NCBI GenBank assembly: GCA_017607445.1
Contig: JAEVHH010000005.1
Coordinates: 3,291,001-3,355,000, forward strand
Length of the DNA: 64,000 nt
Direction of reading: 5' to 3'
Source: Histoplasma ohiense
Taxonomy: Eukaryota > Ascomycota > Eurotiomycetes > Onygenales > Ajellomycetaceae
Made by a program: the position numbers and the translations under genes. How positions within the stretch are numbered: position 1 is the first letter of the stretch; each line of letters begins with the position of its first letter. Under the pieces are notes generated by a model. The model worked only from the letters and a program-made list of their open reading frames with translations. It was not told the DNA's origin and made no database searches. Positions 48,234 to 60,267 of the stretch are shown here, piece after piece.

Positions 48234-49467
48234 TCAATTTCCTGTTGTGCCACTGGAGTAGATGCGGTTATGGACATGTTGCCGGTCGTCGGATAGAAGC
48301 CATGGGAGTAACCTGGAAATGTCAGGACTGGCTTTATGAACACCTGGGGCGAGTCTATTATGCTGGTTAACCCAAGTCAATTCTGCATGTGCGCGCTGGA
48401 AGGAACCGCCCTGTTGCGGGAGATCGAAATAACATACTTGTGGCGTGCTGTGTTGAGAGCGGAGCGCCCCGTTGGTGATGCTTCGGGCTGCACTAAATAG
48501 AAATCCAACGTAGTTAGCCATGATACCAGGCACTTTGGGTAGACGGTTGAGAACATACACGGCGATGTTTTCTACGACAACCCTCACAAGCACCACCAAG
48601 TTTCCGGATTTGGGCAGTTTCACTCTTCTCTTCCGCCGTTCTCCGTCTTCTTTTTGTCCCCACGGCTTCAGGTTCTCCAGATGCTGTATCGAATTTTTGA
48701 GCTATAAATGGCCATTTCGCTTCCTTCGGCCGGTTTTCTTTTTTTGATGATCCTGAACGAAAAGACCTCGAAGCGATATTATGCCTAGTTCTTTTCCCCT
48801 TCGATGCCTTTTTCGATGTACCTTCGAGTTTCAAGTTCACAGTGGATGGTGCGTTTCCAACCCGATGACCTGTACAACTGTCGCCGTCTTCTGGCGCCGT
48901 TTGCGGATGGGCTACTTTAGTAGCTTGTCCAATCGATGTGGAATGCTTGTCTATATTAATCCCATCAGGGCAAGGATGTGAGTCCGATGGCTCCTGAGGA
49001 AACCAGCCATTAAATATGTCTAAGTTATTCGCCGATCCAATTCTCGAAGCTTGGAAAGGTTGGCAATGGTAATGAGGTATCTGAAACCCGCTCTCTAGCA
49101 GAGAGTCTTCTAGGTCCATCCCTGGATTCGGGTTTTGTGGATATCCTACATTCCGGCTGAACGCCTCCCCGAGCTGTGAATCACAATAAGGATTCTGAAG
49201 ACCTCCGTATTGAAAACCAGACGGAGGTAAATTTCCATATATATCATAACCGGGTGGCATTAGTGCCATCAAATGGGAGGATCGATCACCTGTTGGCATA
49301 GATTCTTGCCCAAAGTTGGATCTGCTTGTATTCAAAATCTGGGATTCGTCAGACTGGAGGGGATCCAAATTGGAGGTACGATATCGATTATACGGCAATG
49401 TTCGCTGGGCCGATCCATTTCCAATATAGTCCTTGAAATTGGCAATTGATGGGTGTCCGATGGACAT
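48234..49467 (-). CDS. Putative DNA-binding protein with Zn2Cys6-like Cys motif
   Basis: Model: complement of 48559..49467, 48438..48492, 48234..48343; 357 aa. Exon 1 encodes 303 aa: a polar, Asn/Gly/Pro/Ser-rich N-terminus that is probably disordered, a basic stretch (SKKASKGKRTRHN), then KRRRRTAEEKSETAQ and IRKLGGACEGCRRKHRR. The first intron (GTATGT to TATTTAG) joins this to CSPKHHQ, giving C-x2-C-x6-C, the first half of a fungal Zn2-Cys6 cluster. The second half is not visible, as in a group of fungal regulators-like proteins. Target genes are unknown. The C-terminal end is uncertain: the last exon may be read in two ways, and one alternative frame is open to 48095. Confidence 0.6.
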
Positions 49468-52400
49468 TTTTTCTGTTGTACGTATGGGGAGAAACTGAAT
49501 CTCCCCTTTCCACGAGTGATTCCAATGGTTGGATGAGACAGATTAGCAAAAATCAGAAGCGATGTGGAATTGTTTGCTATAGTTCGGCCGTCTCTGTCCC
49601 GGATTGTCGACATTAAATTTGCTCAAGAGGGGTTAAATTCATGCAATGGAAAAAAACGATTCCGGCTCCATATGGTGCGATATTAGCAGTTCAGCGTCCA
49701 AATCCAAGTTGACTCCTTTTAGGATCACATGTGGCCCTTTATCAAGTTCTTGCAGGTTGTGATAGTATCTCGTGAAGGTAATGTCGTCAAAGACCGAAGC
49801 CAGGTAGGCGTGCGAATGGAAATTGAGTTGAGAAAGATGACGTTTGACTAAGGGACGTGCAGGAAATTTTGCTTCTGCTGGAGTGGGGGAATCTCGATAG
49901 CAGAGCACGCTTGTGAAAAAACCGAATCATGATTTCCCTTGGCCTGGAGCGATATTTATTATCATGGAGTGGGATTAATCCCGGGAACTACCTAGTGAAG
50001 GGTGTACTGTGGTCGGCTAACGGTGCGGAAATCGCTTGTGGGTGCGCAGTTGCGGAATGGGCTTGGCAATAGGGAGGGTTCATTGGATTGGGCTTCACTG
50101 AGTTTGCGCCCAATTGTTGGATCGAGCGGAGCCAGACTGGCCAGTATATCTCTAGCACGGGGCATCGCGTACATACACGGGGTGGAATGAACCAGAAAAT
50201 CCAGGCTACACCGCTGTTAGAATCATGATTGCAGAGTCACTTCGTCCTCACGCTTCATCGGTGCATTTAATGTAGTGGAAGAGGGTCAGCAAATCAATTT
50301 CCAAACTCTAACCTAAAGCTGAGGGCAGCAGAAAGCAGAGGAAACGCTATCTTCAGGGACAGAATGGGACCATCTGATGAAGCTCGTTAGTCCATGTTTT
50401 TGATTGTAAATGGAGCAAGCACCAATCATCAAAACCCGGAGGGCGTAACAGCGAAAGACTTCCCGCGATTAAATCGAGTGTTTGTGCCGCTTCAATGGGG
50501 TCATTCTCAGCGTCCATGGCCGCTGGACTCATGTAAGGGAAGCAGGGATGGAGGCAGCCAATGCGCGGTGCTTGGCTGAGCATTGTCAGGCGTATGTATG
50601 TGTATCGGCCCAAGGCTACTTACTCTCTGGTGCTTCTCTTCCTTCCTGGGAATGTTCAGCTAGACTTCTCTCAAAATAAGCCTCTATCACCTCTCGTGAG
50701 GCGGATAAATGAATCGTCCCATAAACTCCAGCTGTTTGCTCCCTAGTCGCCCTTGCTGTGAAGGGCTGTCCGCTGTTGGAATGAGCGAGTTAACCGCACG
50801 TCTCAATAATCCTAGTAAGCCAAACCTTTTCTTGCGTGACTATCACTCTCCATAACCTTGGAAATCATGAGACCCCCGGCATCCCCATCGCAAGCGATTC
50901 TCGGCGCTTACTCTGCGGCTTTGAGCCGCTCGGCCCAGCGCAGCAGCTAAGCGGTTTTTGCGTCCTGACAATCATCGCCATTTCTCCCAGGTGGCCATCA
51001 CTTCATGGAGCCAACAAAACATAATCGGAATTCTTTGTACGCCTCAAGCCCGTGTTTGGAAAAGTGACGTGTTCAGGTGGCAGAAGACCTTCCTAGCGGA
51101 AAGCTCATCAAATATCGACTTGATAAGCATCATTGCATGTGACTTGGTGTATGCATTGATGGTTGAGATTGAGGCTAGAGTGTATCGTATAGAACCGCTT
51201 GCATTCATCCAGAAAGAAAGCCTACTGAGAAGTTCACCTTGAGGCGAGGGGAGGAAGCAAACAACATAAGTTCTCGCTAAAAGATGAATTCAACTTTTGT
51301 CTACACCAGCTACTCGCAGTTAAATCTGCCGTATTCTGTCAGAGATTTTCACATGGTTATCTTCATATTGCCCTCGCCCAAACTTTGGATATATCCCTTC
51401 GTTTACACAGGCCAAGTACAGGTGAAAATAGCACGACAATTCAGTTTGCTCATCATGACATACAGAGCTCACGACGCTTTTGTTTCGGTTATTTAGCTAA
51501 AATTCGCGCTATTCTGTCCTGCTAGGTGAATGCCGGGGCTTATCATCTGTGCAGCGGAGTTCACCCAAAGACAATTTAGCCCAAGCTACCAATTGCCTTT
51601 TACATTTCTTTGGTGAGCTGCCAGAAGCAAGATATACAGTACGTTGCACAACTTCCTGCCTTGGATTTGATTTACGCCTGAACTTTGGTCACTCAAGGAG
51701 TCAAGGTGCTGACGGCTGTATTTCACGTGACGTAAACAACCCTAATTCCTTTTCGAAGATCAGGAGCGAGCAGATGGGTTGGTGGGAACGGGACATGTTT
51801 TTGCAAAATTGTCAGTGCTATAGCTGTGTCACTTACTAAATGAGAGTAGGTAAGTTACCTCGAAAATCAATATCAACACCGTCGGTTTGATTTACTATGT
51901 CCCGTGGTTTTTCAGCAAAACCAATGTTGTAACATGATCCTAAGCATCAAGATTCCTTTTTTGAGGCGCAGCAGGAGAGGCACCATTCGAATCAACCGGT
52001 GGGTTGTCACAAAGGAAAGAGTCCTACACTTCTCTGGGTTTGGTGACATGTAATCTCATCCCTGCTGGCTGTCAGCTTCAACAAGCATAACAGTAAAGCC
52101 TGGCAGAACGGAACTCAGCATCCCACAGTTCAATACGCTTATTAGCCATTCAGCTAAGACTCAATGCAACTAGCGGCAAAAGAAAAAAGCTACTGGTACC
52201 AGCACCGGAAAGGGTGGGGCTGAAGGAACACAAAACCGGAAGTAATGTTTTGATGATGATCTTTTCGGGCAGAAGAAATGCATCCAACACTTCCAAAACA
52301 ACGACACAGCCAATAAAGACCAGAAACTCAGTCATCGGAGGCGGTTTAGCTTTGGTACTCATATTACGATCCAGGCTGTGTTCTTCGCCGAACTCTCCTT

Positions 52401-53510
52401 TTTATCCGGGAAATTTATCGAGAGCTTTCAACGCTGATGTCCGGCTGGCCCATCGCTGCAGAGCCTCAACCTACCTTCAATATTTTGGTGGACTAACGTT
52501 TTTAGCTGCAGGCAGTGTCCTCCATCCCCTATTTTCACGAAACAGAGAAAAACCGATGATTCTGTGATGGGCCCATAATACATCCCTGGCCAAGATCTGT
52601 CAAAGATCACTCCAATTTCCAGACATAGTTGCGAGCTTGGGATGCCGAAATATTTCGTACTGTCTTTTCCTGTGACGGTTGAGAGCGCCAAAGTCGATAT
52701 CACTGGCGACCCTTCAATTACTACACTTGCTGCCGCCCTAAACCAGAATAATAATGCTTTCCCAAGTTTAGCCCCGCCGCTTCCAGAACAAATATTGTCG
52801 CTCCGTCGTGAGGTTTGCGAAAAGCTAGCGCGCCCTGCCCGAGATATACTTCTGACGAGATTTCTCCATATGTTCTTCTGCTTCTCGGAGAGAAAATATC
52901 ATTGGCAAAATCCGAGCTTAAACTTGGCTTGGACTTCAAATAAGTTTACAACCAGTTGTGTCAAGAAGGTAGATTTTTACAAGGCTATAACTATCATAGT
53001 GATGGCATAGGTTGAAGAGCAACTTTATGCCCGCATTATATTTTTAAGAGGGAGAGAGAGAAATGTCGCATTCGAAATGCCTCGAGCAACTAAATTAAAC
53101 ACACACCATCATTAGTGGCAGGAAGAAAGAAAGAAGCCGAATGAAAATTGACACAGGATCGGTAACTAGATTATGATGAGCTTGGTTGTGTGGCGCAGTC
53201 GATGCGTCGTAGGTGAAGTGTGGCACAGAGGATCGGCGTGCACTTTGCTCTCTTCTCCTTTCTTTAAATCCCCACCCTTTCTCTCGTTTGTTGGTCTTAG
53301 GAATTACTTGTTATCTGGAGCCTGGATCCCGACCGAATCCATGAAAATGGAGGTGTAAAAGTGGGAAGAAGGGGGAAATATCTAAAGAAAGGTGTGAAGC
53401 GAGAAGACATGGAAAAAAAAAAAAAAAAAAAAAAAAAAAACCCCGAGAAAAACGTCAGAAAAACGTCAGAAAACTTGGACTTCCAGACCCATCCATTTAT
53501 AGTTATAAAT
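49468..53510. other. Gene-poor region
   Basis: About 4 kb with no gene that I can support. Noted but weak are an ATG frame on the minus strand at 49639-49908 (89 codons) and a hydrophobic 70-codon minus-strand frame at 52150-52362. Neither shows a family feature or splice partners. Confidence 0.5.
53413..53440. repeat. A28 homopolymer, followed by 11-bp tandem units
   Basis: Twenty-eight A residues, then CCCC and two full plus one partial copy of an 11-bp unit GAAAAACGTCA (53447-53468 and beyond). It lies just past the stop of the minus-strand unknown gene, so its transcript would carry a U-run in the 3' UTR. Confidence 0.8.
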
Positions 53511-54171
53511 TCAGTTGTACTTCGGCGCAATAGTTACCTCTTCGTAATGGACTGCTTGACCCTGCTGATACTGTGTTGGATTAGTCTAAAGTGGAGTCCA
53601 CAGGGGAAGGAACCGATTATGGCGATTTACCTTTTACGATTATCACAGGTATTATTTACCGTCTGCGCTGCTCTGGCATTCAACTTTGCCGACTCATAGT
53701 TGAGGCGTCCCAGTCTCTTCCTGGCATCAACCGAGGCGTGTGACCCATATTCAAATCCATACTCCTTTAATGCCTGTATCGCAAAGTAGCTGGGTTCACT
53801 TAGATCACCCGGCGTCAAGTACCGTTCTAATGGATGCTCGAGGGGGCTCTTGTTGAGTGGTTCGCTCTCCTTTTCAAAAAGGCTGGTGAGTGATTCCGCG
53901 GTCCGAGAAAATTCCAGTTCCATTGGTAGAGAGGATTTTGACAGTCGATCCTCTTTAAACAAATCAATGGCCGATTTTAAGCAGCTCATCTGTATTCTCT
54001 CCATTTCGACCAGCTGACTCGCATGTCTCGAGTGAGTTTCCGGACTCTAAGGAAAGTTGATAAGTAATCATTATTAGCATGCTTAAGTGGGTGGGAATAT
54101 ACCGGTTTATAGAGCTTATTATGCAGTGCCAATCTCTCCTCGGTCAACTCGAGTTTTTCAAGTTTACTCAT
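53511..54171 (-). CDS. Conserved-looking protein of unknown function, 176 aa
   Basis: Model: complement of 54103..54171, 53660..54046, 53511..53585; 176 aa with two introns (GTATAT to CCTTAG, 56 bp; GTAAAT to CTTTAG, 74 bp), both phase 0. The N-terminus MSKLEKLELTEERLALHNKLY and the following SQLVEMERIQMSCLKSAIDLF look helical and may form a coiled coil. Later parts include LTSLFEKESEPLNKSPLEH, SEPSYFAIQALKEYGFEYG and ARKRLGRLNYESAKLNARA. The proposed last exon adds QYQQGQAVHYEEVTIAPKYN. If intron 2 is not removed, the frame ends at 53627 instead. I recognise no family. Splice consistency and amino-acid composition argue that the gene is real. Confidence 0.6.
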
Positions 54172-57100
54172 GTTTGATGAGAGAATACACGTTTAAATGG
54201 AAGAACTTGGGTTTAGAGCTCAATAGATGTGCCGGTATCATGAAACTTAAACAAGATGATAGAGGAAGTTGAAAGGGTGAAATTGATATAAAAGTTGAAG
54301 GTGAAATGAACTTGGGAGTGGATGCTTAACGACTGGGCAGGGTAACGTCACCTATTAGCCACCACCCCGTAAATGGAATTTAAAATGATGAGATTCAAAT
54401 AATTAGGCAAGTGGTAGTGTCTGCGGTTCGAGTGTGGTGGGAAGACTTTGCAAATGGTAATGGCAGCAATCGACATGGCAGTGTTTATAAATCCTTACAA
54501 GGTCGTTAAAAGGAATTTTCAAAGTACCGCTGCAACAAAGTCAGGCAATTAATGATCTGTAGCTCCGAGAGGGCAACGACAGTAAACTATGTAAACATTC
54601 AGTAAATTAGCTCTTTTGATGAGGCGCTCGGTTCCCGTGTGTGGGACATACTACTGCATGCGAAGAATACTGAAGTGCCCACCATATTGACCCATTCTTC
54701 ACGTAAATGGTCGCACGAGAATCCAGTTTTTGAATTATCTTCACTCGTACCCTTTATTGGTAAGTCGGGATGCTATAATGCTTTTTGAGGGGTTCTTTGT
54801 GCTGGGAAGCTAAAAATCTTTTAGCATGATAGGTGCGCTTGAAATAAGCCACGAACCCTTCGAAGGGAGCAATGCGAAGGTACGAAACAAGCCCGAGAAA
54901 TATTAGACATCGATGCCTGGCCAGAACAGAAATTATCAGAGAACGCAGATCATAGGTCTGTGGGAATGATGCGCATATTCTCGAGCAGGGTCTGTAATGT
55001 ACAGTTCATGTACAGTATTATAAATTTTTGAGCCTTGGATATTAGGCTCCGCCGATGGAGATAAGCGAGATGAGCTCTCCATTCCAGATATGTCGATGTC
55101 GGAGTGCCGAAATGGAAAACTGCAGAAACAAACCAAACAATCGGGTTTTCAGGGTACAACATAGAAGTCAAAAAGGCCTAGACTCCACTTTCTAGAATTT
55201 ATGTTCTGAACAGCAAAAGCCGCCAGTGAAGTCCATGCACAGTACATCAGCTAGGCTTAATTCTAGCAATTCTGACCACTCATTGCTTGACAATACAAGA
55301 AAATCAACGTCGTTCAATTGTCTGATCTATCGACCATCGTAGCCTGGTAATCAAATGGACTGCAGTTAATTCTCAGACCAGTGAGCTATGGGGGGAATAT
55401 ATTTGTTTGGTTATTTTCGTACCCCGATCTATCATTCACATACTGAAGATACTGAAATTGTTGATGGAGATTCGCCCCCTGGCATAATTGGTGATGTTCG
55501 ACCATAAATATAGGCTCCGCTGACCAAATAAGGGCTGTTTTTCGAAGAAGATAAATGGGCAATAGCCGTTCAAGCAAGATATGGCCGTAAGGGCCTCTTG
55601 TGAAACTTGATCGCTTTAGGAACAAACAATTACATTTGTCGTAAGAGGAGTAGAGATTCCAAGAAAAAAGAAAGTGCGGTATGGGGGAGGCGGTCAGCTT
55701 GATATTTAGGGATTGATGTCAGTAGGTTTCAGGAAAGCTGAGGTGCGTAGAAGTCACTAAGCCTTTGGGATTCAATTGTTGATAACACCCTCAACTAAGA
55801 ACAAGATATTTCAGCATTGAAAAAGCAAAGCACACACCCTACAATGTGCACTGTTTCCGAATAGTCTCATGTTGTTACTGATGTCGATGGACAAGGAAGC
55901 AGGGTGAGATAGGGGCAATAGCCTCGCTCAAGCACTGGGGATTGATACCCAATCAAAACTTGAAACTTTCTCGTAAATTTATGCGCGAGAACTGCGGGGC
56001 AAAAGCGCCATCTCCCCTGAAGTTTCCCAGCCATGTTTGCTTCCTCCTCAAGATGCTGTGGTAAAGCACTCGTGCCAAATCATCACGAGCGTGTGATGCA
56101 CTTGCGTTAAACTGCATAGAATCGACGTTAGCCCTTACACAGAACCACATTAAACAGGAACAGGAGGCAGCCATGCCATGGAGCAGCAAGGGAGTGGTTA
56201 CTTGAAAAATATGTTCTGTGGAAGCTAATAGTGTGCTGCTTGTCGGATTTTCAGTTGATTCTCACTTACCACTCACTCTTGTGCGAGAGCAGTGAGGTTA
56301 AGACGAAGTGGCCTCAGAGCGACATTTCCGCTCAAGCAACGGACGACCCGTTTATCTGGCATCTTGACAGGGGAGAGGCGGTCCCTTGCATTATTGTCAT
56401 CGCCTCTATTATTTTCTGCAGGAAAACGGTTTTGGCCAGGCCTTGAGCCAAAAGACGGCAACTGCGCATCTTCGGACAGATCCAGGCGGCAAACAACTTA
56501 TGCTGTGTACATACTTGTATATGTACCGTACGATACATTGGATACATTGGAGATAGTACCTGGGATCCAGTAATTTGACGGGTGGCGTGGGACTCGGAAT
56601 TGATTGCGCTCTGATGTCGTGATTATCTGTGGCATGGTATCGTCGCATTGCTTCTTACGATTCTGGTTCCTCGGAAGTGCACATTTAGCTAATGAGTGCT
56701 AGCCAGTTGGGAGAGCAAGCTAGACGGTGGTGGGGCAGTGCCTTTTCAGCTTGACGCATCCATCGTTCTTTGCATCGTTCCGCAACGTTGCGCCGCAATT
56801 GCTCGTTGTGAATCTGGACCTTCAAGGAACCGTGGATGATCTCAAGGTTGATCGCAGTTAGTTCGGCCTGCCACGGCATCCCGTCCGTTTGTCTGGTTAA
56901 TTAGCTATCCTATGGTGCCTCGCGGTGTACAAGTCGCCAAATCCCGAACTTTGATTACTTTTCATTTGTCTATTTATTTATTCGACTTGATGAAACACTC
57001 AGACGCCAAGAGAAATCTTGAACTACGAATCAGAACATGTTCGTTAACTTCAAAACCGGGATGCCAATTATTGCAGCAGGAAATTTTTCGTGCCAACCAC

Positions 57101-59193
57101 ACTTCATCTGGGGTCTAGAACTTGTCCGCTGAGTCGTCAAGACTTTATACCTGACATTGAAATAATTGGCAGATTTGTTCTATTATTGTATTCCATGCGG
57201 AGTACTGATTTTTTTGTTGGAGGGCAGAAAGGTCGGTAGGTCACAGCTTGATATACCTTTGCGCTACTAGATAACAATATATACTATTGGAGTTGATTAA
57301 TCCTTCATCGTTAGCCAGGTTTCGACCTTTGTCTTGCGAATTTGTAACGAATTATGGGCAAAAAAAAAAAAAAAAAGCTCATGTGTCTCCAAGAGATCGA
57401 ATATTCTCCGGAACAAATAAGAAGTGAGAGCGGTGATCGATGGCATCCATGTTCTAGACCGCAAAATCGTTAACACGAAATAGAGATCAAAGCCCATGGC
57501 TGAAACTTTCGCAGCACGTCAAATATCGAAGAGCAAAGCCAGGGCCGGATGATCAAAGTACCTTCTTCCAGACCGCTGAGAGGGGCCTTTGCTGTAACAT
57601 TGCGATCAACAGTCAGCCTGTCAACTATCTCGATTCGTCGTCAAATCGGGATAACACTGCTAGCTGAGTTCCTCAATGAACATCCCTCATCATGACACTA
57701 ATATTGGACTCACGAACAGCAATAGTGATCTAGACCGCGGAGATAACCCTCGACTCCTGATCGTCCCGTCCCGTCTTGGGCATATTACATTAGGTCGAGC
57801 GTATTCTTTTTACTACGTATTTGTGATGCAGGCTATGCGGCTCAACTCTCTTCCCAAACACATTTTACCGGCAAAAAGCAGCAACTCTCCCTTTGAGGAG
57901 CTCGATTATTCTGGCCCATGATCTACGCTGACAAGGCAAGAGATAGCCTGAAGATCCAACTCCTTGTCTCAGTGGCTAGCCACCACCCTCCCCCAAATAG
58001 CCAAGGGACGATTTTCTTATGTTTTGGTTGCCTGGATCATGTGTATTTCAGGCAAAAAGAGGTTTGTGTAATAACTTCGAGGATATTCTCAACAGGAATC
58101 TAGAATTTTGGGGGCATGATCTACTGGAGTTAGCTCTACCAAAGAACACTCATCAGATTATTACGTGATTTTCAGATGCTGCCCAGGGGCTTCAACAAAT
58201 GCTTATCGCATTGAAGGTCTTACGATTCCAACATGCTAGTTGCCAACATGTTTCATGTGGATTAATGTTCAAGAAAAGGTGTGTAATCTCCAATCACTTC
58301 ATCACGGGCTGTGATATAATGCAGCTAAATTCTGATGAATTAATTTGGTTTCCTTGATTAGCGCTGCTGCTACTGCCAATATTATACCGTGCAACAACTT
58401 TCCATCCCTTTAATCTTTTTGTCGATGAGAAAAGCCTAAAGGGCACATCTAGCTGCTATTCATGGCATAATTCTCTGCCGTGGCTCTTTGTCAACCAGGA
58501 TTAGCTACCACGACCATATATCAAAATATCTCTCTGAATAGACATAACGAGTGATGGCAATCGACGTCAACGGTACTGAAACGCCGTAAACCCAATACCA
58601 TCTTATACGAAGATATTAAGTATTCTCTCAGCGCTCTTGGGTGCAGATTCTCCAAGCAGCAATTATGAAAGGAAGCCAATGGAGTAGTGCTGTGCAGTCA
58701 TACTACTAATAGGTGAGTCTTTTCTTTGTTAAGGGAAAATGTTTGTAAATAAATATATGCTCCTGAGCCTAGTGCGCACCATGGTACATGTTCAGTACAT
58801 AGATGCTGGATCAAACTTTAGTTCTGGATTAGGTTTAAACTTTTAAGGTTGATCGCGTGTGGGTCCCGTCAAATAATCTTTTAGCTTCCCGTCCTTGTGG
58901 TGCCTTGCCAGACCCACATGGTTTGTGCAAGTGACACATCAAAGGTTAACATCATAGAAGCCAAGAGCAAAGTTTGTACTACAAAGTATCAACATACGCG
59001 AGCAGTGTGCACGGGTCGAATCTGGTACTCTCAATTTTCTTCTGATTTCGTGTAACAACAATGCTCATTTCCCTCGTTCGAGAGAGCTTCGATTTATCAA
59101 GAGCTCCAAACCAGTCCCGCATCAGACCGTTGTTATCCGCCGTTCTCAGCGCTGTAGGCTGTAGGAACTCTTACCCAATAGAAAGACCAAAAA

Positions 59194-59224
<31 letters not shown>

Positions 59225-60267
59225 TTTCCATCCCTCCTCATTTTGAGATAGGATTTGCTCCTTAACTTCTCCTAGACAGTGCAGTGGAGCTTCCGAAAAG
59301 CTGCTTTTCAGCAACTCGTAGTATGTAGGAAGCATATTAGTTCGGGAGCCTACATTGCATCTACTTCCGTGTATAATCACGACAACAGTTGGCATCCCGG
59401 CAAGATTAGAAATCCACCTAGGAAAGAGGCAAACTCCATTTTGGGGAAACAATCTGCTAAGCTGCCCAGCTTCTACACTCTCCTAAGTAATTGGTTATTT
59501 TGTAGGTGGTGAAGTGGAATGTATGTGAAGGTGAACCCTTTGTCTCGCACATCAGCGGTTCATGCTTTCCTGTCCCATTCGGCGGATGGGTTACGTATAC
59601 ATCATGCACATGGCTGAGCAGAAGACATAGCTGCAATACGTGTTTACTCTTCATTGAGCATGATGAAGTTTGGTTTTCGGAGAACTTTTGCAAGTGCATC
59701 ATTCGGCTTGGTCACTGTGTCAGCACGCATTTTTGTTGGGACCATGTATGATTAGTTATTCAACCACTTTTGGAGGAAACGGAAAATAAAATGTTTTGAA
59801 TTCAACTGTCCGGTGGATAAGGGCTAGCCCTTATACTTCAATCTGTTCCCGGATTAAAATGTACCTGAATCAAATCCCAGCATAGCTAACTGCCTCTAAT
59901 TATGATCAGTGCAAGCTAATAGAATAATTCCCTCAGTGGCAATTTTGTTGAACGGATTTCTGTTCATTATCAAGATGTATAACATCCATTGAAGCAACAA
60001 GCGAAGAGTGATTGGCAGAATAGCTTCAGCCTGACAGTTTCTGTTGTGTGTAGATATATACTTTGTGCACTATTGAAGAAAAGGAGCGGAGAGTGATTAT
60101 AGGTGTGATAGATGAAAAGTGCGAATAGGCCTGGGGGCAATCTGGAGTAGACAAGGGGGGCCAAGCTCGGTATACAATAAAAGCATGTTGTTCAATGGCC
60201 AACAAGAACAACCAACGTCCCAAAGGCAACCTTTGGTAGTCCAAGAGGTTGAGAAGTCAGGATATAT
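54172..60267. other. Large gene-poor region
   Basis: About 6.1 kb, the longest empty stretch here. Only short frames without family features are seen. It holds A17 (57360-57376) and A26 (59195-59220) runs and three CATG-x-ACAGTAC/ATTA-like motifs (near 55008, 55234 and 58788). No mobile-element protein is recognisable on either strand. Confidence 0.5.
59195..59220. repeat. A26 homopolymer after AAAAAT
   Basis: Twenty-six A residues directly after CCAAAAAT, so an AATAAA-like hexamer abuts the run. It may be a simple homopolymer or the tail of an old retroposed sequence; no target-site duplication was identified. Confidence 0.75.

Noticed and set aside
52150..52362. Hydrophobic 70-codon minus-strand frame as a membrane protein
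   Set aside because: It has an ATG and a hydrophobic stretch, but no homolog that I recognise and no promoter or splice evidence. It is too weak to annotate as a gene.
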